From contig NZ_SOAV01000001.1 in assembly GCF_004364245.1 (NCBI RefSeq), positions 806,001 to 870,000 on the forward strand: a stretch of 64,000 bases of DNA. Direction: 5' to 3'. This document shows, in pieces, positions 38,793 to 47,349 of this stretch; position 1 is the first letter of the stretch, and each line of letters starts with the position of its first letter. A program made the position numbers and the translations under genes. The stretch comes from Streptomyces sp. BK208 (GTDB lineage: Bacteria; Actinomycetota; Actinomycetes; Streptomycetales; Streptomycetaceae). The notes under the pieces were generated by a model. The model saw only the letters and a program-made list of their open reading frames with translations. It was not told the origin of the DNA and searched no databases.

Positions 38793-39467
38793 TCAGGCGG
38801 GGCGGCCCGTGAGGTGACGGCCGAAGGCCGGGAGGGCGGTCAGGCGCCGCACGTGGGACCAGAGGGCGGGGTGGTCGTCCGCGCCGTGCGGGGTGTCCCG
38901 GCGGACCAGGGCCGCCCACACCTCGACGTCGGCGGCGGTGAGCCGGTCGCCCAGGACGTAGGGGTGCGCGGACAGGCGGTTCTCCAGCGCGTCCAGCACG
39001 CCGGGCAGGGCCTCGGGGTCGGTGCTGCGGGCGCACAGTTCCTCGACCGCCTCGGTCTCCGCCTCGGTGCCGCGGGGGTAGAGCACGGGACCCGTGACGG
39101 AGGTGAAGTACCGGGCGAGGTCACGGGTGATGTGACGCGCGTGCGTGCTGACGATCCGGCCCGACCAGCCGTCGCTGAGCACCGGCACGACGGCCGGTCC
39201 CCGGTAGTGGTGGGCGCTGGCCTCGTACAGCGGCCGCAGGGCGGCGTACCCGCCGTCGGGACAGTCGGGGCGCGGGTCCAGCAGGGTCACCGGACAGATC
39301 TCGTCCAGACCGAGCAGGGCGTGCACGACGGCGATGCCCAGACAGTCGTCGTGGCCGGGCGACAGGTGGAGGCGATAGCGGCGCGGTACGGCGTAGTGGC
39401 CGCTGCGCGGATCGCGGCCGATGCGTCCGCGGAAGGCGGGGGCAGGGGCGAGCGGTGTGACGGACAT
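38793..39467 (-). CDS. Glutathione S-transferase-like / glutathionyl-hydroquinone reductase-related protein
   Basis: This 224-residue protein has an N-terminal thioredoxin-like segment (YRLHLSPGHDDCLGIAVVHALLGLDE) and a helical GST C-terminal domain (LENRLSAHPYVLGDRLTAADVEVWAALVR). The overall plan follows Ecm4-type glutathionyl-hydroquinone reductases. It is about 100 residues shorter, and the usual CPxC-type active site has lost its first Cys (GHDDC). Streptomyces uses mycothiol rather than glutathione, so the thiol partner is unclear. The ATG has a GGGGAGA site. A palindromic CCTA-N9-TAGG element upstream suggests control by a MarR/HxlR-like regulator not encoded here. Confidence 0.75.
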   Translation of the reverse strand: MSVTPLAPAPAFRGRIGRDPRSGHYAVPRRYRLHLSPGHDDCLGIAVVHALLGLDEICPVTLLDPRPDCPDGGYAALRPLYEASAHHYRGPAVVPVLSDGWSGRIVSTHARHITRDLARYFTSVTGPVLYPRGTEAETEAVEELCARSTDPEALPGVLDALENRLSAHPYVLGDRLTAADVEVWAALVRRDTPHGADDHPALWSHVRRLTALPAFGRHLTGRPA

Positions 39468-39486
39468 GGTTCTCCCCGGGTGATTC

Positions 39487-39503
39487 CCTACCTGTTCACT
39501 AGG
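39487..39503 (-). promoter_or_regulatory. Candidate operator upstream of the GST-like gene
   Basis: Arms CCTA (39487-39490) and TAGG (39500-39503) flank 9 nt, about 20 nt before the GST-like start. The layout resembles small MarR/HxlR operators. The evidence is symmetry and position only. Confidence 0.3.
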
Positions 39504-39678
39504 ATTACTGGGGAAGTGTCGACCGGCACCCGGAGCGCGTCAAGAGGGTGTCCACCCCCCGAGAGGGGCTCGCGGCGTCACCGGGAGCGGGTGGGGAGGG
39601 GCCGGCCGCGACGCCGCTCCGCCCCGCGCATGGGGTAGGCTTGACCAGCGCGATCACGGAGAACACCGATCGCGGCAC

Positions 39679-39752
<74 letters not shown>

Positions 39753-39762
39753 CGGTGCGTGA

Positions 39763-39799
39763 AGGGTCCTCGCGGGCGGAAGCTCGCGGGGGCCCTTTT
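39763..39799 (+). terminator. Intrinsic terminator after tRNA-Pro
   Basis: A 12-bp stem (39763-39774 with 39785-39796, two G-T wobbles) is followed by TTTT. It begins 11 nt after the tRNA and is one of the few hairpins here with a T-run. Confidence 0.8.
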
Positions 39800-39878
39800 C
39801 CCATGGCCCGGTGGCTGATCACATCGCGAGACGGCGTTGCGCCGGGCCCCCCACCAGGCGTTGTCTCGCACGGTGCGT

Positions 39879-39932
39879 ACCGAACGAACCGATCGACCCG
39901 AACGAACCGATCGAACCGAACGACCCGAACCC
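39879..39932 (+). repeat. 18-bp tandem repeat before the BASS-family gene
   Basis: Three 18-bp units start at 39879, 39897 and 39915. The first two differ at one base; the third is diverged at its end. The translation in the downstream gene's frame would be an Arg/Thr/Glu/Asp-rich hexapeptide repeat. It may be leader DNA or an N-terminal tail. Confidence 0.75.
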
Positions 39933-39944
39933 CCGGGTGACGAC

Positions 39945-40868
39945 GTGGCCGGCGACCGCTCCGCGCGGCGCGCCGTGACCGTCTTCCCGGTCCTCGTCCT
40001 CCTGGCCGGCGCCGTCGGGCTGCTGCTCCCCGGGAGTTTCACCGGGTGGGGCGAGGCGGTGCCGTACCTGCTGGGCGTCGTGATGTTCTGCATGGGCATC
40101 ACCATGACCCCGGAGGACTTCCGCGGGGTCGCGAAGCGCCCCTGGGCGGTGGCGCTCGGACTGGTCGCGCACTACGTCATCATGCCGGGGCTCGGCTGGG
40201 CGATCGCCCATCTGCTCGACCTGTCCCCGCAGCTCGCCGCCGGCGTCATCCTGGTGGGCTGCGCGCCCAGCGGCACCGCCTCCAACGTCGTGACCTACCT
40301 GGCGCGCGGCGACGTGGCCCTGTCGGTCTCCGTCGCCACCGTCTCCACCCTGGTCGCTCCGCTGGTCACCCCGCCGCTGACACTGCTGCTCGCCGGCGAG
40401 TACCTCCCGGTGGACGCCGGGTCCATGGTCACGGACATCTTGAAGACGGTGCTGCTGCCCGTCCTCGCGGGCGTCGTCGTGCGACTCCTGGCGGGACGGT
40501 ACGTGCGGCGCGCGCTGCCGGCACTGCCCTGGCTGTCCGCGCTGACCATCGCCGTGATCGTGGCGGTCGTGGTGGCGGGCAGCGCGGACGCCATCAAGTC
40601 GGCCGCCGGGCTGGTCCTCGTCGCGGTCGTGCTCCACAACGGGCTCGGTCTGGCGCTCGGTTACGGTGCGGGGCGCCTCGGCCGGCTGGGTGAGCCGGGC
40701 AGCCGGGCCATGGCCTTCGAGGTGGGCATGCAGAACTCCGGCCTAGCCGCCTCGCTGGCCACCGCCCACTTCAGCCCCCTGGCGGCGCTGCCGGCCGCGG
40801 TGTTCTCCGTCTGGCACAACGTCTCCGGCGCGGTGGTCGCCGCGTGGTTGTCGCGCCGGGGGCGGTGA
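39945..40868 (+). CDS. Bile acid:sodium symporter family (BASS) membrane protein
   Basis: This protein of about 307 residues has roughly nine to ten transmembrane helices. Family hallmarks are VMFCMGITMTPEDFRG near the start, the cross-over segment GCAPSGTASNVVTYLA, and EVGMQNSGLAASLA toward the end. It should be a sodium-coupled organic-anion symporter; bacterial members carry bile acids, pantoate or 2-keto acids, and the substrate here is unknown. The start is uncertain. A GTG at 39945 or 39873 is possible, and the longer form would include the 18-bp repeat region. None has a convincing ribosome site. Confidence 0.85.
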   Translation: MAGDRSARRAVTVFPVLVLLAGAVGLLLPGSFTGWGEAVPYLLGVVMFCMGITMTPEDFRGVAKRPWAVALGLVAHYVIMPGLGWAIAHLLDLSPQLAAGVILVGCAPSGTASNVVTYLARGDVALSVSVATVSTLVAPLVTPPLTLLLAGEYLPVDAGSMVTDILKTVLLPVLAGVVVRLLAGRYVRRALPALPWLSALTIAVIVAVVVAGSADAIKSAAGLVLVAVVLHNGLGLALGYGAGRLGRLGEPGSRAMAFEVGMQNSGLAASLATAHFSPLAALPAAVFSVWHNVSGAVVAAWLSRRGR

Positions 40869-41050
40869 CCTGACCTGCCGGCCGGGCAGGGGTCGAGTCC
40901 CGTTCTGCCTGGAGGCCCCGCGCCGGCCGGACAGAACTGTCAACCATCCTGTCTGCGTTCCATCGGGCCCTGTGCCGCCGCGACGAAGTGTCCGGGCCGG
41001 GGGCCGGATGCCCCACACCCTGTCTCCTCCGGCGCACCGCGGGGCACGGC

Positions 41051-41062
41051 TACCGTCGCGGC
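41051..41062 (+). promoter_or_regulatory. Leaderless -10 element of the cupin gene
   Basis: TACCGT (41051-41056) lies 6 nt before the ATG, and no ribosome site is present. This fits a transcript that begins at the start codon. Confidence 0.45.
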
Positions 41063-41416
41063 ATGACCCACAGCCTCGTTGTCCACGTCCCCGACGCCGA
41101 GCTCGAACCCGAGCCGCTCTCCGCCGACCAGATCGTGTCCGGCACCCCCGAAGTGACCGGGAAGGTGGTCTGGGAGTCGCCGGACGGCCGCCGGGTGCGG
41201 GGCGTCTGGCAGATCACGCCGGGCGTCGTCACCGACACCGAGGCGGACGAGATGTTCGTCGTGCTCAGCGGCTCGGCCACCATCGAGGTGGCGGGCGGCC
41301 CCACCCTCACCGTCGGGCCGGGCGACCTGGCCGTCCTGCGCAAGGGCGACCGTACGACGTGGACGGTGCACGAGACGCTGCGCAAGGCCTACGCCATCGA
41401 CCTCGGCCCGGCCTGA
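41063..41416 (+). CDS. Cupin-domain protein
   Basis: This 117-residue single-domain cupin shows the beta-barrel pattern in TDTEADEMFVVLSGSATIEV and GPGDLAVLRKGDRTTWTVHE. The first motif keeps Glu but lacks the usual HxH pair, so metal binding is doubtful. It belongs to the cupin_3/EutQ-like small cupins, whose roles range from binding to isomerisation. No ribosome site precedes the ATG, but a -10 element sits 6 nt upstream. It lies just before the inositol locus, although the intervening operator and promoter separate it from that operon. Confidence 0.82.
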   Translation: MTHSLVVHVPDAELEPEPLSADQIVSGTPEVTGKVVWESPDGRRVRGVWQITPGVVTDTEADEMFVVLSGSATIEVAGGPTLTVGPGDLAVLRKGDRTTWTVHETLRKAYAIDLGPA

Positions 41417-41437
41417 GACCCGGTCCGGACTTTGTCC

Positions 41438-41476
41438 TGTCAAAAGGTTGACATGATGCCGATGGCCGCCCAGGGT
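41438..41476 (+). promoter_or_regulatory. Inositol-regulon operator/promoter upstream of the first dehydrogenase
   Basis: TGTCAA-N4-TTGACA (41438-41453) is a perfect palindrome whose right arm is a consensus -35. A -10-like CAGGGT (41471-41476) follows at 17-nt spacing. The same TGTCAA/TTGACA element recurs in the divergent iolC/transporter region, which points to the local GntR regulator. Confidence 0.6.
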
Positions 41477-41530
41477 GGCCTGGACAGATCACGCTGGTGA
41501 GATCACGGACAGGTCCGAAGAGGGGCGCTC

Positions 41531-42694
41531 ATGGTCCAGGCATTCGGTGTCGCCGTCGTCGGTTTCGGCTGGATGGGCCGGGTGCACACCCAGGCGTACG
41601 CCCGGGTCCGGCACCACTACCCGCACCTCGCGCTGCGCCCGGAGCTGGTGACCGTCGCCGAGGAGGTGCCCGGGCGGGCCGAGGAGGCCGCCGCGCAGTT
41701 CGGGTTCGCCTCGACGACCCGAGACTGGCGCGAGGTGGCCGCGGACCCGCGGGTCCACGCGGTCAGCATCACGGCGCCGAACTTCCTGCACCGTGAGATC
41801 GCCGTGGCGATGGCCGCGGCGGGCAAGCACATCTGGATCGAGAAGCCGGTGGGCCTGACCGCGCGGGACGCCCGCGCGGTGGCGGACGCGGTGGCCGAGG
41901 CGGGCGTGCAGGGGGCGGTGGGCTTCAACTACCGCAACGCGCCCGCCGTCGAGGCGGCCCGCCACCTGATCGCCGCCGGGGAGATCGGCGCGGTCACCCA
42001 TGCCCGCATCCGGCTCTTCAGTGACTACGCCGCCCACCCCGAGGGCGCTCTGACGTGGCGGTTCGAGCGGGAGCGCGGCGGCAGCGGGGTGCTCGGCGAC
42101 CTGGCCTCGCACGGCGCCGACCTGGCCCGCTTCCTGCTCGGCGAGATCGCGTCCCTGACCGCCGACACGGCCGTCTTCCTGCCCGAGCGGGCGCGCCCCA
42201 CCGGAGCCACGGCGGGACACGCCCGGGCGGCGGGCGGTGAGCCGGGACCGGTCGAGAACGAGGACTACGTCAGCTGCCTGCTGCGCTTCGCCTCCGGGGC
42301 CCGCGGTGTGCTGGAGGCCTGCCGGGTCTCGGTCGGCGAACAGAACAACTACGGTTTCGAGGTGCACGGCACCACGGGCGCGGTGCACTGGGACTTCCGC
42401 CGCATGAACGAACTGGGCGTCAGCCGCGGCACGGCGTACCAGGACCAGCCCGTCAGCACGGTCTACGTCGGCCCGGGGCACGGCGAGTTCGCGGCCTTCC
42501 AGCCGGGTGCCGCCAACGCCATGGGCTACGACGACCTGAAGGTGGTCGAGGCCCACCGCTTCCTGCGCTCCGTCGCGGAAGGCACGCCGTACGGCGCCAC
42601 CCTGACGGACGCGGTGCACAGCGCGGCCGTACTCGACGCGATGGCGCGGTCGGCGGAGCGCGGCACCTGGGTCAGTCCCGAGCCGCCCGGCTGA
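41531..42694 (+). CDS. Gfo/Idh/MocA-family oxidoreductase (inositol/inosose dehydrogenase-like)
   Basis: This 387-residue NAD(P)-dependent sugar dehydrogenase has a Rossmann motif VVGFGWMGRVHTQAY, the signature EKPVGL with catalytic Lys, and the C-terminal Gfo/Idh/MocA beta-sheet domain. A conserved Asp/His-containing helix lies around GDLASHGADLARFLLG. The family includes myo- and scyllo-inositol dehydrogenases, and membership in this locus suggests an inositol stereoisomer or inosose substrate. A GAAGAGGGG site precedes the ATG. The control region carries the TGTCAA/TTGACA palindrome. Its 3' end overlaps the convergent membrane-protein gene by 23 nt. Confidence 0.88.
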   Translation: MVQAFGVAVVGFGWMGRVHTQAYARVRHHYPHLALRPELVTVAEEVPGRAEEAAAQFGFASTTRDWREVAADPRVHAVSITAPNFLHREIAVAMAAAGKHIWIEKPVGLTARDARAVADAVAEAGVQGAVGFNYRNAPAVEAARHLIAAGEIGAVTHARIRLFSDYAAHPEGALTWRFERERGGSGVLGDLASHGADLARFLLGEIASLTADTAVFLPERARPTGATAGHARAAGGEPGPVENEDYVSCLLRFASGARGVLEACRVSVGEQNNYGFEVHGTTGAVHWDFRRMNELGVSRGTAYQDQPVSTVYVGPGHGEFAAFQPGAANAMGYDDLKVVEAHRFLRSVAEGTPYGATLTDAVHSAAVLDAMARSAERGTWVSPEPPG

Positions 42695-43313
42695 CGGCGC
42701 CGCGGCGGGCCCGCGTCACCCACCGGCCGAGCAGGCCCTTGACCGGGACCAGCACGAGCCAGCTCCACATGGCCGCGGGACCGACCGCCAGGGCGAGCGG
42801 AACGCTCAGCGCGAAGACCACCACCGACGCCGCGATGTCCGCGCCGTAGAGCAGGAACCCTTCCTCGGGTGCGGTGTCGCCGCGCAGCCAGGGCCGGTGG
42901 GCCAGCACGACGACCAGGGCGAGGTGGGAGGCGCCCAGGGCGGCGACCGCGGCCGCGTAGACGGCGACGGACACCGGCTCCCGCCCGTACTCGGAGATGA
43001 GCTTGGTGGGGAAGGGAACGAGTGCCGCGACGCCGAGGCCGACCAGGGAGAGGGTGATCACTTGGCCGTCGACCCGCTCGACGAAGCCGAAGATCCGGCG
43101 GTGGTCGCGCCAGAAGAGTCCGAGCACCAGCAGGCTGAGCGCGTACGCCCCCAAGTTGGGTGCCAGGTCGCGCAGTTCGGCACGGTAGGCGGCGGCGTCC
43201 AGGTCACCGGGCACGGAGAAGTCCAGGACGAGCAGGGTGATGGCGATGGCGAAGACGCCGTCGGCCAGTGCCACCACCCGTTCCGGGCTGCCGGCCGGAG
43301 TCGATTTCCACAT
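42672..43313 (-). CDS. TMEM175/DUF1211-like membrane protein
   Basis: This 213-residue protein has about six transmembrane helices. It opens with the hallmark DGVFAIAITLLVLD of the TMEM175 family, whose bacterial members form potassium-permeable channels. The usual RxxxFSDG is ALADG here, so the Phe-Ser pair is altered. A -10 TACCGT lies 7 nt before the ATG with no ribosome site, suggesting a leaderless transcript. The gene is inserted between two inositol genes on the opposite strand and overlaps the first by 23 nt. No link to inositol metabolism is evident. Confidence 0.85.
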   Translation of the reverse strand: MWKSTPAGSPERVVALADGVFAIAITLLVLDFSVPGDLDAAAYRAELRDLAPNLGAYALSLLVLGLFWRDHRRIFGFVERVDGQVITLSLVGLGVAALVPFPTKLISEYGREPVSVAVYAAAVAALGASHLALVVVLAHRPWLRGDTAPEEGFLLYGADIAASVVVFALSVPLALAVGPAAMWSWLVLVPVKGLLGRWVTRARRGAVSRAARD

Positions 43314-43636
43314 GGTCCCGACGGTAGGAGGGACCGCTCGGACGACCGCGTCACACGCCCGGGGCGGCGGCGCGCGTCACACGGTCGCGGTGCCGGCCGC
43401 CTGCTGGTCGTTCGACGCGTTCGTCAGGACAAGAACGACAGCCCCACCTCACCGCTGTCGGCGCACACAGTGGATGCGCCCCGCGTGCGGCCGCGGGCGG
43501 GCCCCGCGCGACGAGGGAGCCGATGAACCTGCCGACACCGGGCCCGCCCGAACCGCCCCGGCCCGGGCCTCCCACCCCGCACTCCCCCTCACACCACTCA
43601 CACCCCTGACCCCAGACACAAGGAACAGGACAGCGC
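43314..43636. other. Intergenic region between TMEM175-like gene and iolG
   Basis: This 323-nt stretch holds the leaderless promoter of the TMEM175-like gene (TACCGT at 43321-43326, minus strand). It must also contain the iolG promoter, which I cannot place with confidence. A GTCGTT/AACGAC arm pair lies around 43408-43441. No copy of the TGTCAA/TTGACA palindrome and no small gene with a ribosome site was found. Confidence 0.5.
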
Positions 43637-44641
43637 ATGCGTATCGGAATCCTCGGCCTCGGCCGCATCGGCGCCTTCCACGCCGAGACCCTCGCCGGAC
43701 TCGACGCCGTCGGGTCGCTGGTCGTCGCCGACCCCTTCGCGGCCGCCGCGAAGGCCGCCGCCGAGCGGTTCGGCGCCGAGGTCGCGGACTCGCCCGAGGC
43801 GGTACTCGGCGCGGGGGTGGACGGTGTGGTGGTCGCGGCGGCGACCGACGCCCACCCCGGTCTGATCCTGGCCGCCGTGGAGGCCGGTGTGCCGGTCTTC
43901 TGCGAGAAGCCCGTCGCCCGCACCATGACGGAGGGCGTCGAGGTGCTCAAGGCGCTCGCCGGCCGCGACGTACCGGTCCAGATCGGCTACAACCGGCGCT
44001 TCGACGCCGGCTTCGCCGCCGCGCGGGCCGCCGTGCGCGGCGGTGAGCTGGGCACGCTGCACACCGTACGGTCGACGACGCTGGACCCGGCGCCGCCGCC
44101 CGCCGCGTACGTCGCCGCCTCCGGGGGCATCTTCCGGGACTGCTCGGTGCACGACTTCGACATCATCCGCTGGGTGACCGGCCGGGAGGTGCGCGAGGTG
44201 TACGCCGTCGGGGGCAACCGCGGCGCGGACTTCATCCGGGAGGCGGGCGACGCGGACACCACCGGGGCGGTCCTCACGCTCGACGACGGCACCCTCGCGG
44301 TGGTCTCCAACAGCCGCCACAACGGGCGCGGTTACGACGTGCGCATGGAGATCCACGGCTTCGACGACTCGATCGCCGTCGGTCTGGAGGACAAGCTGCC
44401 GCTGCGTTCGGTGGAGCCCGGGGCGAGCTTCCCGGCCGGTACTCCGCACGACTTCTTCATGGACCGTTTCGCCGCCGCCTACCGCGCCGAGCTGACCGCG
44501 TTCACCGAGGTCGTCGCCGGTACCCGCACCTCGCCCTGCACGATCGAGGACGCGCTGGAGGCCGGCTGGATCGCCGAGGCGTGCACGCTGTCGCTGCACG
44601 AGCACCGTCCGGTGACGGTCGCGGAGGTGCGGCGGGGCTGA
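43637..44641 (+). CDS. iolG: Inositol 2-dehydrogenase
   Basis: This 334-residue Gfo/Idh/MocA enzyme has a Rossmann motif (ILGLGRIGAFHAETL), the catalytic signature EKPVART, GYNRRFD, and the DFDIIRWVTG helix typical of IolG. It oxidises myo-inositol to scyllo-inosose with NAD as the first catabolic step. An AAGGAACAGG ribosome site lies upstream of the ATG. Downstream steps are provided by the IolE-like protein, IolD, IolB and IolC in the same locus. A perfect 25-bp tandem duplication begins within its last codons and spans the stop, without altering the product. Confidence 0.92.
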   Translation: MRIGILGLGRIGAFHAETLAGLDAVGSLVVADPFAAAAKAAAERFGAEVADSPEAVLGAGVDGVVVAAATDAHPGLILAAVEAGVPVFCEKPVARTMTEGVEVLKALAGRDVPVQIGYNRRFDAGFAAARAAVRGGELGTLHTVRSTTLDPAPPPAAYVAASGGIFRDCSVHDFDIIRWVTGREVREVYAVGGNRGADFIREAGDADTTGAVLTLDDGTLAVVSNSRHNGRGYDVRMEIHGFDDSIAVGLEDKLPLRSVEPGASFPAGTPHDFFMDRFAAAYRAELTAFTEVVAGTRTSPCTIEDALEAGWIAEACTLSLHEHRPVTVAEVRRG

Positions 44642-44683
44642 GCGGCACGCACCGGGCCGGGGCTGAGCGGCACGCACCGGGCC
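44634..44683 (+). repeat. 25-bp perfect tandem duplication across the iolG stop codon
   Basis: Two identical 25-bp units (44634-44658 and 44659-44683) lie head to tail. The iolG stop is in the first unit, so the protein is unaffected. It looks like a recent slippage or short duplication event. Confidence 0.9.
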
Positions 44684-44742
44684 CACGGGCGAGCCGGCGG
44701 GCGGCGTGCGGCGGAGCGGTGCGGACGGCTCGCCCGGGGGTG

Positions 44743-45156
44743 TCAGCCCGTCGGCTCGCTGATGTTCACCATCCACGGGACGCCGAACCGGTCCGTGCAC
44801 ATGCCGAAGACGTCGCCCCACATCTGCTTCTCCAGGGGCACGGCGACGGTGCCGCCGGCGGACAGCTTCTCCCAGTAGCCGCGCAGCCGGTCCGCGTCGT
44901 CGCCGCTGAGACTCACCGAGAAGTTGCTCCCCGGCCGGTACTCCATCCCGGGCGGGGTGTCCGAGGCCATCAGGGTGAAGCCGTCGGGCGTCTCCAGCAT
45001 GGCGTGCATGATCTGGTCGGTGTACTCGCCGTCCGGCATGCCGGACTCGCCGAAGGTGTTCAGCGACAGCGTGCCGCCGAAGACCTGCTCGTAGAACTCC
45101 ATCGCCTGGCGGGCGTCGCCGTCGAAGCCGAGGTACGGGTTGAGACGCGCGGTCAT
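44743..45156 (-). CDS. VOC-family (PhnB-like) protein
   Basis: This 137-residue protein belongs to the vicinal-oxygen-chelate superfamily, PhnB/3-demethylubiquinone-methyltransferase-like branch. Signatures are LNPYLGFDGDARQAMEFYEQVFGG and the C-terminal GDVFGMCTDRFGVPWMVNI. Actinobacteria carry many paralogues of unknown substrate, often annotated as glyoxalase-like. The ATG has a GGGAGG site. It is placed between inositol genes without an obvious functional tie. Confidence 0.88.
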   Translation of the reverse strand: MTARLNPYLGFDGDARQAMEFYEQVFGGTLSLNTFGESGMPDGEYTDQIMHAMLETPDGFTLMASDTPPGMEYRPGSNFSVSLSGDDADRLRGYWEKLSAGGTVAVPLEKQMWGDVFGMCTDRFGVPWMVNISEPTG

Positions 45157-45325
45157 GGGGTGCCTCCCGGAACGGGACTGGTGTGCTTGCCGGTGCTGCG
45201 CACGCTAGCGCGCGGCACCGGCGACGGCCCGCCGGGCGGCGCACTCGCGGGACGCCCGCACGCCGGCACGCCCGTCCGTCCGCCCGTCCGCTCACCCGTC
45301 CAAGCGTCCGCCGGCGCGGGACGGC

Positions 45326-46228
45326 TCAGGCGCCGCAGGAGCGCAGGAACTTCCGGGTGCGCACCGCGATGGGCAGCGGCTTGTCCGGCTCGCAGGGGTA
45401 CATGTCCTGCTCGACGATGGCGAAGAGGTCCACGCCGAGTTCCTGGGCGGCCGTGAGCACCGGGCCGAGCTCCGGCACGCCGCCCGGCGGCTCGCACATC
45501 ACGCCGCGCTGCACGGCCGGCCCGAAGGGCACGCCGCCCTCGCGGACCCCGGCGAGGATCTCCGGGTCGACCTGCTTGAGGTGGAGGTAGCCGATGCGCT
45601 CGCCGTAGGTCTCGATCAGCTTGACGCTGTCACCGCCGCAGTAGGCGTAGTGACCGGTGTCCAGGCAGAGGCTGACGAGGTCGGAGTCGGTGGCGTCGAG
45701 GAAGCGCTCGACGTGCTCCTCGGTGTCGATGTGGGTGTCGGCGTGCGGGTGGACGACGATGTCCAGGCCGTAGCTCTCCCGCACCTCGCGGCCGAGGCGT
45801 TCCATGCCGCCGGTGAGGTGGGTCCACTGCTCGCCCGTCAGCTCGGGCGGCTCCAGGATCTCGGCGGTCTTGTCGTCGCGCCAGAAGGACGGGATGACGA
45901 CGAGGTGCTTCGCGTCCATGGCCTGCGTCAGGGCGGCGACGCGGCCGACCTGTTCCCAGGTGGCGTCCCACTCGGAGGGGCCTCGGTGCAGCCCGCAGAA
46001 GATGGTGCCCGCCGAGACCCTCAGGCCGCGCCGGGTCACCTCGTCGGTGAGCCGGGCCGGGTCGGTGGGGAGGTAGCCGTAGGGGCCCAGCTCGATCCAC
46101 TCGTAGCCGGCCTCGGTGACCTCGTCCAGGAACCGTTCCCAGGGGACCTGCCGGGGGTCGTCGGGGAACCAGACGCCCCAGGAGTCGGGAGCCGAGCCGA
46201 CGCGGATGCGGTCGAGGGCTGAGGGCAT
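45326..46228 (-). CDS. Sugar phosphate isomerase/epimerase-type TIM barrel (IolE-like inosose dehydratase)
   Basis: This 300-residue xylose-isomerase-like TIM barrel begins [19 protein letters not shown], closely resembling IolE. Putative metal ligands lie in [23 protein letters not shown] and LHLKQVDP. In this locus it most likely dehydrates scyllo-inosose to the trione-type diketone used by IolD. Epimerase activity (IolI/IolH-like) is an alternative. The ATG has a GAAGGGAAGG site within the end of the transporter ATPase gene, whose stop is only 2 nt upstream, so it is the last gene of the transport operon. Confidence 0.85.
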   Translation of the reverse strand: MPSALDRIRVGSAPDSWGVWFPDDPRQVPWERFLDEVTEAGYEWIELGPYGYLPTDPARLTDEVTRRGLRVSAGTIFCGLHRGPSEWDATWEQVGRVAALTQAMDAKHLVVIPSFWRDDKTAEILEPPELTGEQWTHLTGGMERLGREVRESYGLDIVVHPHADTHIDTEEHVERFLDATDSDLVSLCLDTGHYAYCGGDSVKLIETYGERIGYLHLKQVDPEILAGVREGGVPFGPAVQRGVMCEPPGGVPELGPVLTAAQELGVDLFAIVEQDMYPCEPDKPLPIAVRTRKFLRSCGA

Positions 46229-46230
46229 GC

Positions 46231-47343
46231 TCAGGCCTTCCCTTCGGCGGTACCGGTTGCGGTGCTGTCGGTCGTGTCGGTGCTGTCTGTGCTGTCTGTC
46301 CTGCCGGCCGTGTCGCTCCCGTCGGCCGTGTCGCTCCCGTCGGCCGTGTCGCTCCCGTCGGCCGTGTCGCTCCCGTCGGCCGTGTCGCTCCCGTCGGCCG
46401 TGTCGGTGCCGTGGGCGCCGTGGGTCCTGTGGGCACTGTCCGGCGCCGGGACGCGCGCCGCATCCGGAGCGCCGTCCGGGAGGGCGTCCACGTCGACCCC
46501 GCCGACCTGGGCCAGCTCGTGCTTGAGGGCGGCGAGTTCGGCGCCGCCCGCCATGTGGTTGGTGAGTTCCTCCAGCGTGATGTCGGGACGGGCGGCGCTG
46601 AGTTCCAGGGTGCCGAGCCGCAGCACGCTGAAGTGGTCGCCGACCATGTAGGCGTGGTGGGGGTTGTGGGTGATGAAGACGACGCCGAGGCCGCGTTCGC
46701 GGGCGGCCGCGATGTACTTGAGCACCACGCCGGACTGCTTGACGCCGAGGGCGGCGGTGGGCTCGTCGAGGATGAGGACGCGGGCCCCGAAGTAGACGGC
46801 GCGGGCGATGGCGACGGACTGGCGCTGGCCGCCGGAGAGGGTGCCGATGGGCTGTTCGAGGTCGTCCAGGACGATGCCCATGTTGCGCAGCTCCTCGTCG
46901 GCGGTCCGCTTCATGCGGGCGATGTCGAGGCGGCGCACGGGCCAGGGGCCCTTGGTCATCTCGGAGCCGAGGAAGAAGTTCCGCCACACCGGCATCAGCG
47001 GCACGGTGGCGAGGTCCTGGTAGACCGTGGCGATGCCGCGGGCGAGGGCGTCGCGCGGGGTGGCGAAGCGCACGGCCTCGCCGTCGACGAGGAACTCGCC
47101 CTCGGTGTGCTGGTGCAGCCCGGAGATGATCTTGATGAGGGTGGACTTGCCGGCACCGTTGTCACCGAGTACGCAGGTCACCCGGCCGGGGTGGACGGCG
47201 AGGTCGACGCCGTGCAGGGCGCGGATGTTGCCGTAGGCCTTGCCGGCGCGGCGCAGTTCCACGAGCGGGCGGCCCTGCTCGGGTGCGGGGTCGGCGAGGA
47301 CGGCGCCGTGGGTGCCGGGGGCTGCGGGGGTCTTGCTGGTCAT
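46231..47343 (-). CDS. Sugar ABC transporter ATP-binding protein
   Basis: This 370-residue ATPase has Walker [10 protein letters not shown], signature LSGGQRQ and Walker [12 protein letters not shown], as in ribose/inositol-type (CUT2) importers. It has only one ATPase domain, whereas many CUT2 ATPases are tandem duplicates. The last ~110 residues are a low-complexity tail including five DTADGS repeats and further Asp/Thr/Ser runs. They arise from an 18-bp tandem repeat and are unlikely to be needed for catalysis. It is encoded 6 nt after the permease gene. It energises inositol or sugar uptake with the permease and binding protein. Confidence 0.9.
   Translation of the reverse strand: MTSKTPAAPGTHGAVLADPAPEQGRPLVELRRAGKAYGNIRALHGVDLAVHPGRVTCVLGDNGAGKSTLIKIISGLHQHTEGEFLVDGEAVRFATPRDALARGIATVYQDLATVPLMPVWRNFFLGSEMTKGPWPVRRLDIARMKRTADEELRNMGIVLDDLEQPIGTLSGGQRQSVAIARAVYFGARVLILDEPTAALGVKQSGVVLKYIAAARERGLGVVFITHNPHHAYMVGDHFSVLRLGTLELSAARPDITLEELTNHMAGGAELAALKHELAQVGGVDVDALPDGAPDAARVPAPDSAHRTHGAHGTDTADGSDTADGSDTADGSDTADGSDTADGSDTAGRTDSTDSTDTTDSTATGTAEGKA
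46303..46410 (-). repeat. 18-bp tandem repeat in the ABC ATPase C-terminus
   Basis: Six 18-bp units lie head to tail from 46303. The four central units are identical; the outer two differ by one to a few bases. Each encodes DTADGS-type hexapeptides in frame. Copy number is likely to vary between strains. Confidence 0.92.
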
Positions 47344-47349
47344 TTCCGA

